64,000 nt of DNA from Streptomyces sp. NBC_01439. Lineage in GTDB: Bacteria; Actinomycetota; Actinomycetes; Streptomycetales; Streptomycetaceae. The notes under the pieces are model-generated. The model searched no databases and was not told where the DNA came from. It saw only the letters and a list, made by a program, of their open reading frames with translations. Within the stretch, counting starts at the first letter, position 1, and every line of letters starts with the position of its first letter. The stretch spans positions 2,981,001 through 3,045,000 of the forward strand of contig NZ_CP109487.1 of NCBI RefSeq assembly GCF_036227605.1, in the 5' to 3' direction. The position numbers and the translations under genes were made by a program. This document shows, one piece after another, positions 44,349 through 58,804 of this stretch.

Positions 44349-44571
44349 CCCCATCGACCGCCCGCCGCACCGTCCACCGCGCCTTCCGCACCGGGCCCGG
44401 CACGCAGTGCACCGGCAGCAGGCCCAGCCCCCACCCGCCCACCGCCACCGCACCCTCCACGGCCCCGGACTCGGCGGGTGCCAGTACCAGCCGCAGCACG
44501 GCCCACCACCACAGCGCCCCCGCCGTCAGCGCGAGGACCGACACCGCGGGTGTGCGCAGCAATCGCCGCAC
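44296..44571 (-). CDS. small membrane protein of unknown function
   Basis: A 91-residue protein with two helices (VSVLALTAGALWWWAVLRLV and EGAVAVGGWGLGLLPVHCV) and a basic C-terminal tail. The GTG at 44571 has GGAGG five to six bases upstream and was preferred to an upstream GTG at 44673, because the longer N-terminus would be Gly/Pro-rich and runs through the clgR terminator. The last ~17 codons overlap the 3' end of the SDR gene on the other strand. Confidence 0.65.
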   Translation of the reverse strand: MRRLLRTPAVSVLALTAGALWWWAVLRLVLAPAESGAVEGAVAVGGWGLGLLPVHCVPGPVRKARWTVRRAVDGATRAWTPHRSGEGSDPS

Positions 44572-44642
44572 GAACGCCTCCCAGGGGCCGGAACCCGGAC
44601 GGCCCCATCCTCCCGCACCCCCCGCGCCCCCGCACCCAGAAC

Positions 44643-44690
44643 GGCCGGGAGCCCCGGCCGGTGCACCAGGCACCGGCCGGGGCTCCGGCC
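44643..44690 (-). terminator. terminator downstream of clgR
   Basis: A ~21-bp stem with a single bulged G and a 5-base loop; the core arm is AGCCCCGGCCGGTGC. It begins 25 bp after the clgR stop. It is one of the strongest hairpins in the window and closes the ftsK-clgR run. Confidence 0.85.
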
Positions 44691-44714
44691 ACGCTCAAAC
44701 ACGCACGTGCTCGC

Positions 44715-45095
44715 TCACGCGGCTACGACATTCACCGCTTCCGCAGGTGCCTTGATGGTCACCCGCTCCGGTCCACCCGTGACCGAAGCCATGGAGACCG
44801 AATTGAGCATCGGGCGGACCGGCACGCTGACCGGTTCGCTTGCCGCGGCCGACTGTGCCAGCTCGGCCAGCGACAGTTCGTCACTGACTTCGCGCATCAG
44901 CTCGGACATCCGTACGTCCAACGCGTCGCAGATCGCGGAGAGCAGCTCGGAGGATGCCTCCTTCTGCCCCCGCTCCACCTCGGAAAGATAGCCGAGAGAA
45001 ACTCGGGCCGACGAGGAGACTTCGCGCAGAGTACGGCCCTGGCGCTGGCGCTGCCGACGCAGCACGTCACCCAGCAGGCGACGGAGCAGAATCAT
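44715..45095 (-). CDS. clgR: Clp gene regulator ClgR (XRE family)
   Basis: A 126-residue XRE-type activator. The HTH is [20 protein letters not shown] followed by [13 protein letters not shown]. Gene order after cinA and pgsA is that of actinobacterial clgR, the activator of clp and lon protease genes. The C-terminus ends in Val-Val-Ala-Ala, consistent with the exposed Ala-Ala tail that makes Streptomyces ClgR a ClpP substrate. GAGGAGGGAG before ATG at [11 protein letters not shown] is an excellent ribosome binding site; a longer frame upstream was rejected. Confidence 0.92.
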   Translation of the reverse strand: MILLRRLLGDVLRRQRQRQGRTLREVSSSARVSLGYLSEVERGQKEASSELLSAICDALDVRMSELMREVSDELSLAELAQSAAASEPVSVPVRPMLNSVSMASVTGGPERVTIKAPAEAVNVVAA

Positions 45096-45204
45096 CGGTG
45101 GCTCCCTCCTCTGACCGTGTAGCCGCATCCTTCACGCCCCACCGTACCGCCTCGCGCCGCGGCCGTGCGGGGAGCGATGTCGTGTTCACTCAGGGCTGCA
45201 AACA

Positions 45205-45771
45205 TCAAATCCCCCCGTTCTGTTCCGTATCCTGCCCCCGCGCATTCTCGCGGAGTTGGTCCGAGAGAAGCCTGAGCACTGTGCGTGCACTCTCCCTACG
45301 AATTTCCGCGCGGGAGCCTTTCAACCTCAGACGGACCGTTTTCCTGCCCCCTGGACCGTCCACCGCGACGAAAACGGTGCCCACCGGCTGCCCGTCCTGC
45401 GGCTCCGGACCGGCCACCCCTGTGGTCGAGATCCCCCACGAAGCCCCCATCACGCGCCGCACACCGGCCGCCATCTCCGCCGCGACCTGCGCGTTCACCG
45501 CACCTTCGGCTGCGAGCAATCCCGCGTCCACCCCGAGGACCACGTGCTTGATCTCCGTCGCGTACGCGGTGACCGAGCCGCGGAAGGACCGGGAGGCTCC
45601 GGGGACCGCCGTCAGCTCGGCGGCCACCATCCCGCCCGTCAGCGATTCCGCCACGGCAAGGGTCTGGTCACTCTCCGCAAGGAGGCGTAGCGCATCCTCA
45701 GCCACTGCGGCCACACCCGCCGCTCCCGAAACGGCTTGTGCCGCCGGAAAGTCCCCCGCCGGGTGGGTCAC
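45205..45771 (-). CDS. cinA: CinA C-terminal domain protein (NMN amidohydrolase)
   Basis: A 188-residue protein consisting of the CinA C-terminal domain only. Key segments are LAVAESLTGGMVAAELTAVP, FRGSVTAYATEIKHVVLGV and SWGISTTGVAGPEPQDGQPV, with the catalytic Ser in AESLTGG. It converts nicotinamide mononucleotide to nicotinate mononucleotide and ammonia in pyridine nucleotide recycling. The N-terminal molybdopterin-binding-like domain of longer CinA proteins is absent, as is usual in actinobacteria. GTG start overlaps the pgsA stop. Confidence 0.93.
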   Translation of the reverse strand: MTHPAGDFPAAQAVSGAAGVAAVAEDALRLLAESDQTLAVAESLTGGMVAAELTAVPGASRSFRGSVTAYATEIKHVVLGVDAGLLAAEGAVNAQVAAEMAAGVRRVMGASWGISTTGVAGPEPQDGQPVGTVFVAVDGPGGRKTVRLRLKGSRAEIRRESARTVLRLLSDQLRENARGQDTEQNGGI

Positions 45772-46436
45772 CGCGCGGCCCGCTCCTCGGCCCGCTCCTC
45801 GGCGAGACCCTGGCGGCGCAGCACGACCGCCTGTCGGATGTAGTCCAAACCGGTGACGACGGTCAGCACGACGGCGATCGCCATCACCCAGAAGCGCATG
45901 GTCGCCAGCGCCCCGGTCAGCGCGAGGACATACATGCCCACGGCCGTGCCCTGTGCGAGGGTCTTCAGCTTTCCGCCCCGGCTGGCCGGAATCACGCCGT
46001 AGCGGATGACCCAGAAGCGCATCAGGGTGATCCCGAGCTCCCGTCCGAGGATCACCCCGGTCACCCACCAGGGGAGGTCACCGAGCCAGGAGAGACAGAT
46101 CAGCGCCGACCCCATGATCGCCTTGTCGGCGATGGGGTCGGCGATCTTGCCGAAGTCCGTGACCAGGTTGTACGTCCGGGCCAGGTGCCCGTCGAAGATG
46201 TCCGTGATCATGGCGACGGCGAACGCCGCCCAGGCCCAGGCCCGCCACGCCGGGTCGTAGCCGCCGTCGGCGAGCAGCAGCACGACGAAGCCCGGCACGA
46301 GCACGAGCCGGATCATCGTCAGGATGTTGGCGATGTTCCACAGGCTGGCCTGATTGACCGCCGCGGCCCCCAGCTTCGCGCCGGGTACCGGCCGACGGCC
46401 GGTCCCGCCCGCCGCAGATGCCGGGACTCCGGTCAT
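45768..46436 (-). CDS. pgsA: CDP-diacylglycerol-glycerol-3-phosphate 3-phosphatidyltransferase
   Basis: A 222-residue membrane enzyme that makes phosphatidylglycerophosphate. The CDP-alcohol phosphotransferase motif D-G-x2-A-R-x8-G-x3-D-x3-D is complete in [20 protein letters not shown] followed by ADPIADK. About five membrane helices. The ~25-residue N-terminus is Gly/Ala-rich. Overlaps rimO by four bases upstream and cinA by four bases downstream. Confidence 0.95.
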   Translation of the reverse strand: MTGVPASAAGGTGRRPVPGAKLGAAAVNQASLWNIANILTMIRLVLVPGFVVLLLADGGYDPAWRAWAWAAFAVAMITDIFDGHLARTYNLVTDFGKIADPIADKAIMGSALICLSWLGDLPWWVTGVILGRELGITLMRFWVIRYGVIPASRGGKLKTLAQGTAVGMYVLALTGALATMRFWVMAIAVVLTVVTGLDYIRQAVVLRRQGLAEERAEERAAR

Positions 46437-47935
46437 CCGGCCGCCTCCTCAAGATCCATGCCGAGGGGCTCGGCGACCAGGTCCACACCCAGGGTGCCGA
46501 CCACCTTTGCCGTGACGATACGCCCGGGGACCAGGCCCGTGCTGTCCGTGAAGACCACCTGGCCGTCCGTTTCGGGCGCCTGGTGCGCGGCGCGCCCGTA
46601 GGCGCCCTCGCCGTCCTCGTCGACCGCTTCCACGGTCTCGACGAGCACTTCGAGGGTCTCCCCGATGCGTTCCTCGGCACGCTGCGAGGTGAGCTCCTCG
46701 GCGAGCCGCTGCATGTGCGCGAGCCGCTCGGCGATGGTGTCCTCGTCCAGCTTGTTCTCGTAGGTGACGGCCTCGGTGCCGTCCTCGTCGGAGTACCCGA
46801 AGACGCCGATGGCGTCGAGGCGCGCGTGGGTGAGGAAACGCTCCAGCTCCGCGAAGTCCGATTCCTTCTCGCCGGGGAAGCCGACGATGAAGTTGGAGCG
46901 GACGCCGGCCGTCGGGGCCTTGGAGCGGATGGTGTCCAGCAGCTCCAGGAAGCGGTCGGTGTCACCGAAGCGGCGCATGGAGCGCAGCACGTCGGGGGCC
47001 GAGTGCTGGAAGGACAGGTCGAAGTACGGCACGACCTTGGGGGTCGAGGTGAGTACGTCGATCAGGCCGGGCCGCATCTCGGCGGGCTGGAGGTAGCTGA
47101 CGCGGACGCGCTCGATGCCGTCCACCTCGGCCAGCTCCGGCAGCAGGGTCTCCAGCAGCCGGATGTCGCCGAGGTCCTTGCCGTACGAGGTGTTGTTCTC
47201 GGAGACCAGCATGATCTCCTTGACGCCCTGCTCGGCGAGCCAGCGGGTCTCGCCCAGCACGTCGCTGGGGCGGCGGGAGATGAAGGAGCCGCGGAAGGAC
47301 GGGATGGCGCAGAAGGAGCAGCGTCGGTCGCAGCCGGAGGCCAGCTTGACCGAGGCGACCGGGCTCTTGTCCAGGCGGCGGCGCAGGGGGGCGCGCGGGC
47401 CCGAGGCGGGCGCGAGCCCGTCCGGCAGGTCGGCGGGGGCCTCTGCCGGCTCCTCGGCGGGCGCCGACTGGGCGTGGCCCGGCAGGGAGACCTCGGCGTC
47501 CTGGCGGGCGGCCGGGCTGATCGGCAGCAGCTTGCGCCGGTCGCGCGGGGTGTGGGAGGCGTGGATGCCACCGTTGAGGATGGTCTGGAGGCGGTCGGAG
47601 ATGTCGGCGTAGTCGTCGAAACCGAGGACTCCGTCGGCCTCGGGGAGCGCTTCGGCGAGTTCCTTGCCGTAGCGCTCGGCCATACAGCCGACGGCGACGA
47701 CGGCCTGGGTCTTGCCGTGATCCTTGAGATCGTTGGCTTCCAGCAGGGCGTCTACGGAGTCCTTTTTGGCGGCTTCGACGAAGCCGCAGGTGTTGACGAC
47801 GGCTACGTCCGCATCGGCGGCGTCCTCGACGAGCTCCCAGCCATCCGCCGCCAAGCGGCCTGCGAGCTCCTCCGAGTCCACCTCGTTACGGGCGCAGCCA
47901 AGAGTGACAAGGGCGACGGTACGGCGTTCGGGCAT
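46433..47935 (-). CDS. rimO: ribosomal protein S12 methylthiotransferase RimO
   Basis: A 500-residue radical-SAM methylthiotransferase that modifies an Asp of ribosomal protein S12. Three N-terminal cluster Cys are in [23 protein letters not shown] and [10 protein letters not shown], the radical-SAM motif is [11 protein letters not shown], and the C-terminus ends in a TRAM domain ([20 protein letters not shown]). Between the first and second domains is an Ala/Pro/Glu-rich insertion of about 45 residues (from ~155), not seen in shorter homologues. Start ATG at [11 protein letters not shown], with the family beginning. Overlaps pgsA. Confidence 0.95.
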   Translation of the reverse strand: MPERRTVALVTLGCARNEVDSEELAGRLAADGWELVEDAADADVAVVNTCGFVEAAKKDSVDALLEANDLKDHGKTQAVVAVGCMAERYGKELAEALPEADGVLGFDDYADISDRLQTILNGGIHASHTPRDRRKLLPISPAARQDAEVSLPGHAQSAPAEEPAEAPADLPDGLAPASGPRAPLRRRLDKSPVASVKLASGCDRRCSFCAIPSFRGSFISRRPSDVLGETRWLAEQGVKEIMLVSENNTSYGKDLGDIRLLETLLPELAEVDGIERVRVSYLQPAEMRPGLIDVLTSTPKVVPYFDLSFQHSAPDVLRSMRRFGDTDRFLELLDTIRSKAPTAGVRSNFIVGFPGEKESDFAELERFLTHARLDAIGVFGYSDEDGTEAVTYENKLDEDTIAERLAHMQRLAEELTSQRAEERIGETLEVLVETVEAVDEDGEGAYGRAAHQAPETDGQVVFTDSTGLVPGRIVTAKVVGTLGVDLVAEPLGMDLEEAAG

Positions 47936-48061
47936 GGACTCAAGACTACTTCGTCCCGGCGTCGACCCCTGCCGCATGTCCCCCTACAGCAAGATCCCCG
48001 GAGTGCGGCGCAGCACCCCGGGGATCCGGATTCAAGCCTTCCGCCCTAGGGCGGTCCCGCC

Positions 48062-48958
48062 TCAGCCCGCCTGGGGCTGGTCCTGGAGGGGGTCGGCCTT
48101 CGTGTATTTCAGACGCTCCACCTGACCGGGCTGGAAGTCGTCCTTGATCTCCTTGCCGTTCACGAAGAGCTTCACGGCCCCGGCGTCGCCGAGCACGAGG
48201 TCGATGGACTCCTTGTCCGTGAAGGTCTTGGACTCACCCTGCGTGAGGGTGCCGTCGAAGAGCAGCCGTCCGGTGGAGTCCTTCGCGGAGATCCAGCTCT
48301 CGCCCGTGTCGGCCGTCAGGACCACGGTGACGAGGTCCTTGGGCGCGGCGGCGATCGCACTGTCCGAGGGCTCCGGCTTGGGCGCCTGCGGGGTCTGCTG
48401 GGGCTGGGCGACCGGCTTGGCGCCGGTCTGCTTGGGTGCGGGCTTGGGGGAGGCGGAACCTTCCGCCACCGGGCGCTTGTCCTTCTCGTCGCCACCGCTG
48501 AAGGCGGTGAAGCCCACGAAGCCGATCACGGCGACGATGGCGGCGACCATGGCCGCGGTCCAGTTGGGCCGCTGCCGCTCGGGGCGGATCCGCTCGGCCT
48601 CGAACATCGGCGCGGCGGGCGTGGGTGCCGGCCGGCCGCCGTGGGCCGCGTCGTAGCTCTCGACCAGGGGTGCCGGATCGAGGGCCACGGCGCGGGCGAG
48701 CGTACGAATGTGACCGCGGGCGTAGACGTCGCCGCCGCACCGCGTGAAGTCGTCCTCTTCGATCGCGTGCACGATCGGGATGCGCACGCGGGTGGTGGAA
48801 CTGACCTCGTCGACGGTGAGCCCGGCGGCGATCCGGGCCTTCTTGAGGGCCGTCCCGATGGACGGGCCTTCGACGGGACGTTCGACGATGCGGTCCTCGG
48901 ACCGGTCGTCGGTCGAAGGCCGCTCTTCTTCGGGGGAGTTGGAGTTGCCGATGGACAC
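48062..48958 (-). CDS. RodZ-like HTH and DUF4115 membrane protein
   Basis: A 298-residue bitopic protein. Residues ~35-105 are an HTH_25 domain (GTALKKARIAAGLTVDEVSS, HAIEEDDFTRCGGDVYARGH), one helix at ~145-165 (AAMVAAIVAVIGFVGFTAF), a Lys/Pro/Gln linker and a C-terminal beta domain (LVTVVLTADTGESWISAKDS), as in RodZ, which links MreB to the cell envelope. GTG start with AAAGG upstream. It lies between ftsK and rimO on the same strand. Confidence 0.87.
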   Translation of the reverse strand: MSIGNSNSPEEERPSTDDRSEDRIVERPVEGPSIGTALKKARIAAGLTVDEVSSTTRVRIPIVHAIEEDDFTRCGGDVYARGHIRTLARAVALDPAPLVESYDAAHGGRPAPTPAAPMFEAERIRPERQRPNWTAAMVAAIVAVIGFVGFTAFSGGDEKDKRPVAEGSASPKPAPKQTGAKPVAQPQQTPQAPKPEPSDSAIAAAPKDLVTVVLTADTGESWISAKDSTGRLLFDGTLTQGESKTFTDKESIDLVLGDAGAVKLFVNGKEIKDDFQPGQVERLKYTKADPLQDQPQAG

Positions 48959-49178
48959 GTGGGCGCCTTTCGAGCGTGTAGCCACCTGCTGGAAGTCCAG
49001 TCTAGGGGGGTGACGAAAGGGTGGAGCAACCGGAGGGTGCACTCCCTACGCCATCCGAATGGCGAAGGGAGGTCGTGCTCGGGTGCGGCGGCCCGGCGCC
49101 GTGCAGGAGCTCGTGCGCCTACCGCCACCTCTCTTCAACTTGACGCGGGTCCAAGGGAAACGGTTGCCCGCGATTTCA

Positions 49179-51968
49179 TTACGGATGGGCCTCGCCGCGG
49201 ATCACGGCGAGCACCCCGTCCAGGTCATCGGCCTTCAGCAGGACGTCGCGCGCCTTCGAACCCTCGCTCGGGCCGACGATGCCGCGCGACTCCATGAGGT
49301 CCATAAGCCGCCCGGCCTTCGCGAAGCCCACCCGCAACTTGCGCTGGAGCATCGAGGTGGACCCGAACTGCGTGGAGACCACCAGCTCCGCCGCCTGGCA
49401 CAGCAGGTCCAGGTCGTCGCCGATGTCCTCGTCGATCTCCTTCTTCTGCTTCTGGCCGACGGTGACGTCGTCCCGGAAGACGGGCGCCATCTGGTCCTTG
49501 CAGTGCTGGACGATCCCGGCGATCTCGTCCTCGGTGACGAAGGCGCCCTGGAGGCGGACCGGCTTGTTCGCGCCCATCGGCAGGAACAGCCCGTCGCCCT
49601 TGCCGATCAGCTTCTCGGCGCCCGGCTGGTCGAGGATGACCCGGCTGTCCGCGAGCGAGGAGGTGGCGAAGGCGAGGCGCGAGGGCACGTTCGCCTTGAT
49701 CAGGCCGGTGACCACGTCCACCGAGGGCCGCTGGGTGGCGAGCACCAGGTGGATGCCGGCCGCACGGGCCAGCTGGGTGATGCGGACGATCGAGTCCTCG
49801 ACGTCGCGCGGGGCCACCATCATCAGGTCGGCGAGCTCGTCGACGATCACCAGCAGGTACGGGTACGGGCTGAGCTCCCGCTCGCTGCCCGGCGGCAGTT
49901 TGATCTTGCCGTCCCGAATGGCCCGGTTGAAGTCGTCGATGTGCCGGTAGCCGAAGGCCGCCAGGTCGTCGTAGCGCAGGTCCATCTCGCGCACGACCCA
50001 CTGGAGCGCCTCGGCGGCCCGCTTGGGGTTGGTGATGATGGGCGTGATCAGGTGCGGGATGCCCTCGTACGCCGTCAGCTCGACCCGCTTGGGATCCACG
50101 AGGACCATCCGGACGTCCTCCGGGGTGGCCCGGACCATGATCGAGGTGATCAGGCAGTTGATGCAGGAGGACTTGCCGGAGCCGGTCGCACCGGCGACCA
50201 GCACGTGCGGCATCTTGGCGAGGTTGGCCATGACGTAGCCGCCCTCGACGTCCTTCCCGAGCGCGACCAGCATCGGGTGGTCGTCCTCGGCCGCGTCCGC
50301 GAGGCGCAGCACGTCACCGAGGTTGACCATCTCGCGGTCGGTGTTCGGGATCTCGATGCCGACCGCGGACTTGCCCGGGATCGGGCTGATGATCCGGACG
50401 TCCGGCGAGGCCACGGCGTAGGCGATGTTCTTGGTGAGGGCGGTGATCCGCTCGACCTTGACCGCGGCGCCCAAGGTGACCTCGTACCGGGTCACCGTCG
50501 GCCCCCGGGTGAAGCCGGTGACGTCCGCGTCGACCTTGAACTCGGTGAACACGTTGCGCAGCGAGGCGACGACCGCGTCGTTGGCGGCGCTGCGGGTCTT
50601 GCCGGGCCCGCCCTTCTCCAGCAGGTCGAGCGAGGGCAGCGCGTACGTGATGTCCCCGCGCAGCTGGAGCTGCTCGGCGCGCGGCGGCAGCGCCTGGGCC
50701 TGGGGCGGAGCCTTGGTCAGGTCGGGCACCGCCAGCGTCCCGGAGGCCGCGGCGGTGGTCGCGTGCGGCCGCCCGGCGGCGGGGGCGGAGTCGGCTTCGG
50801 GGGCCCGCTCGGGAGTGTGGTCCGGTACGGGGCGCTCCGCGCGGGCGGTCGGCACCGGAGCGGTGGGCTCCGAGCCCTCCCGCTCGACGGTGATCCCCTG
50901 CGTGAGGTCGGCGACGAGCGGGGAGGGCGGCATTCCGCCGTAGACCACCCCGTCCAGGGCGGCGGCGGCCGCGGCGGCCACGTCGACGGCGTCCATCCCC
51001 CGCTCCATGGCGGGCCGGGCCGGGGCCCTGCGCGGCCTGCGCCGCCGGGCGAGCGCCTCCTCCTCGGCTTCGTCCGCGGAGTCGCCGGAGCCCGCGCCCG
51101 CTCCGCCGCGGGCCCGCCACTGCTCCGGGTCGTGCCGCTCGCCGCCGGCGGCCGCGTCTTCTCCGTAGCCCTCGTCGTACTCGTTCGGGGCGATGATCCC
51201 GAGCCGGATGCCGAGCCTGCGCAGCCGCTGCGGGATCGCGTTGACCGGGGTCGCCGTGACCACGAGCAGCCCGAAGATCGTGAGCAGCACCAGCATGGGC
51301 ACGGCCAGCGGCGCGCCCATGGTGAAGATCAACGGCTTGGAGGCGCCCCAACCGATGAGCCCGCCCGCGTTCTGCATGGCGGTGGTGCCCTCGTCCCGAC
51401 CGGGCGCCCCGCAGGCGATGTGGACCAGTCCCAGAACCCCGATGACCAGGGCGGACAGACCGATGCCGATGCGGCCGTTGGCATCGGTCTGTTCGGGATG
51501 GCGGATGAAACGCACCGCCATGACGCCGAGCAGGATCGGCACGAGCAGGTCCAGCCGTCCGAAGAGGCCGGTGATCAGCATCGTGACCAGATCCCCGACG
51601 GGACCGCTCAGATTCGACCAGGTGCCGGCCGCCACGATCAGCGCGAGGGCGAGCAGCAGCAGCGCCACGCCGTCCTTGCGGTGCGCGGGGTCCAGGTTCC
51701 TCGCCCCCTGACCGATCCCGCGGAAGACGGCGCCGACCGCGTGCGCGCAGCCCAGCCAGACGGCGCGCACCAGCCGCACCACGCCTCCGGTCGGGGAGGG
51801 CGCCGGCTTGGCCGCGACCTTCTTGACCGGAGGGCGCTTGGCGGCGGCCTTCTTCGCCGGGGGCTTGCGCGCGGGCGCGGCCTTCTTGGCCGGCGCCGTC
51901 GTACGGCCGGTGCGGCCCTTCTCGGTGCCCGCGGCGCTCTGGGAACCCTTACCGGACGTACGTGACAT
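49179..51968 (-). CDS. ftsK: DNA translocase FtsK/SpoIIIE
   Basis: A 929-residue DNA translocase that clears chromosomes from closing septa, in Streptomyces during sporulation. A Lys/Ala/Pro-rich N-terminus (KKAAPARKPPAKKAAAKRPP) is followed by four helices (residues ~75-230), a variable linker, the motor with Walker A GATGSGKSS and Walker B in YLLVIVDELADLM, and the DNA-reading gamma winged helix (LRVGFAKAGRLMDLMESRGI, then VGPSEGSKAR). The start MSRTSGKG is preferred to one 18 codons upstream. It leads the rodZ-like, rimO, pgsA, cinA, clgR run. Confidence 0.95.
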   Translation of the reverse strand: MSRTSGKGSQSAAGTEKGRTGRTTAPAKKAAPARKPPAKKAAAKRPPVKKVAAKPAPSPTGGVVRLVRAVWLGCAHAVGAVFRGIGQGARNLDPAHRKDGVALLLLALALIVAAGTWSNLSGPVGDLVTMLITGLFGRLDLLVPILLGVMAVRFIRHPEQTDANGRIGIGLSALVIGVLGLVHIACGAPGRDEGTTAMQNAGGLIGWGASKPLIFTMGAPLAVPMLVLLTIFGLLVVTATPVNAIPQRLRRLGIRLGIIAPNEYDEGYGEDAAAGGERHDPEQWRARGGAGAGSGDSADEAEEEALARRRRPRRAPARPAMERGMDAVDVAAAAAAALDGVVYGGMPPSPLVADLTQGITVEREGSEPTAPVPTARAERPVPDHTPERAPEADSAPAAGRPHATTAAASGTLAVPDLTKAPPQAQALPPRAEQLQLRGDITYALPSLDLLEKGGPGKTRSAANDAVVASLRNVFTEFKVDADVTGFTRGPTVTRYEVTLGAAVKVERITALTKNIAYAVASPDVRIISPIPGKSAVGIEIPNTDREMVNLGDVLRLADAAEDDHPMLVALGKDVEGGYVMANLAKMPHVLVAGATGSGKSSCINCLITSIMVRATPEDVRMVLVDPKRVELTAYEGIPHLITPIITNPKRAAEALQWVVREMDLRYDDLAAFGYRHIDDFNRAIRDGKIKLPPGSERELSPYPYLLVIVDELADLMMVAPRDVEDSIVRITQLARAAGIHLVLATQRPSVDVVTGLIKANVPSRLAFATSSLADSRVILDQPGAEKLIGKGDGLFLPMGANKPVRLQGAFVTEDEIAGIVQHCKDQMAPVFRDDVTVGQKQKKEIDEDIGDDLDLLCQAAELVVSTQFGSTSMLQRKLRVGFAKAGRLMDLMESRGIVGPSEGSKARDVLLKADDLDGVLAVIRGEAHP

Positions 51969-52082
51969 GGGCCCGAGGTTACCGGTGCGCGCGCCGGTGG
52001 ACACGCGTGCCCACCCCTTCACCCGTTCGTGTCGTCGGCTCCGTAGGCGCTTTGACGCACCACCAGTCCCGACCCCACACGG

Positions 52083-52766
52083 TCAGTTCTGCGCGGGCAG
52101 GACCGAAGCCCCTCCGGCGGTCCCGGGCTCCAGTGCGTCGAGTGCCCTGCGCAGTCCGGTGAGTTTGCGCTCCAGGTGGGCCGCGGTCGCCACCACGCCG
52201 GCGTCGGCCGCATCCTCGCCGAGCTGCTTCGTCAGCGCCTCGGCCTGCTCCTCGACCGCCGCGAGCCGGGCGGAGAGCTCGGCCAGCAGTCCGGCCGTCT
52301 CCTTGCCCGCGTCCACGCCGCCCGAGCTGCCGCCCTCCAGCTGGAGCCGCAGCAGGGCGGCCTGCTCCCGCAGTTGGCAGTTCTTCGTGTACAGCTCCAC
52401 GAAGACCGAGACCTTGGCCCGCAGCACCCACGGGTCGAAGGGCTTGGAGATGTAGTCGACCGCACCCGCCGCGTAGCCGCGGAACGTGTGGTGCGGACCG
52501 TGGTTGATCGCGGTGAGGAAGATGATCGGGATGTCCCGGGTCCGTTCCCGCCGCTTGATGTGCGCGGCCGTTTCGAATCCGTCCATGCCCGGCATCTGGA
52601 CATCCAGCAGGATGACCGCGAAATCGTCCGTCAGCAGCGCTTTGAGCGCTTCCTCCCCCGACGACGCCCGGACCAGTGTCTGATCGAGCGCGGAGAGGAT
52701 GGCCTCCAGCGCCAGCAGATTCTCCGGCCGGTCGTCGACCAGGAGGATCTTGGCCTTCTGCACCAT
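52083..52766 (-). CDS. osaB: response regulator OsaB (receiver and coiled coil)
   Basis: A 227-residue response regulator without a DNA-binding domain. The receiver (LLVDDRPENLLALEAILSAL, phosphoacceptor Asp in VILLDVQMPGMDG, Lys in YISKPFDPWVL) occupies residues 1-125; the rest is a long coiled coil (LLAELSARLAAVEEQAEALT). This matches S. coelicolor OsaB, needed to resume aerial growth after osmotic stress, and it lies beside the large hybrid kinase gene osaA as there. GAGGAGG before the ATG fixes the start; the longer frame is not supported. Confidence 0.9.
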   Translation of the reverse strand: MVQKAKILLVDDRPENLLALEAILSALDQTLVRASSGEEALKALLTDDFAVILLDVQMPGMDGFETAAHIKRRERTRDIPIIFLTAINHGPHHTFRGYAAGAVDYISKPFDPWVLRAKVSVFVELYTKNCQLREQAALLRLQLEGGSSGGVDAGKETAGLLAELSARLAAVEEQAEALTKQLGEDAADAGVVATAAHLERKLTGLRRALDALEPGTAGGASVLPAQN

Positions 52767-53040
52767 GCCCTGTCCTCCTCGCCCCGGCATGGGGCCTCCC
52801 CGGCTCCGGGTTCCGGCCTGTGCGCCGGACCCCGCCCCAGAGGACGGCATCCTTGCGCCGTCCGTCCTTGTGCCGGTCATCGTAGCCCCAGTCCCGAGAT
52901 CGCCACACCCTGTCACCAAGATGTCACTGTGCACGAAGCGCAAACGCGGCGGGAGAGCAGAAGGTTCCCCGTTCGCCGCCCTCCCACACCGCCCCGGGCT
53001 GGGTGAGTCGGCGATCGGCGCCCTTCCGCTCTCCCGACGA

Positions 53041-58626
<5,586 letters not shown>

Positions 58627-58804
58627 CTACGAGCCGACCTTGCAAGCCCGCCCAGTGTTTCACCCTGGCCGAACCCGGCCATAACACTTCGGCACCATCG
58701 CACACCCGCCGTACCCTGCGGGTGGAATCCCCCACGACGGCACCATGCCGACCGCGAAGGTAAGTAACCTGGCACCCGATGTCCAACCGCGTCGAAGGAG
58801 ACTC

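Noticed and set aside
44572..44673. Longer N-terminus for the small membrane protein
   Set aside because: Would be Gly/Pro-rich and runs across the clgR terminator, whereas GTG 44571 has a GGAGG site.
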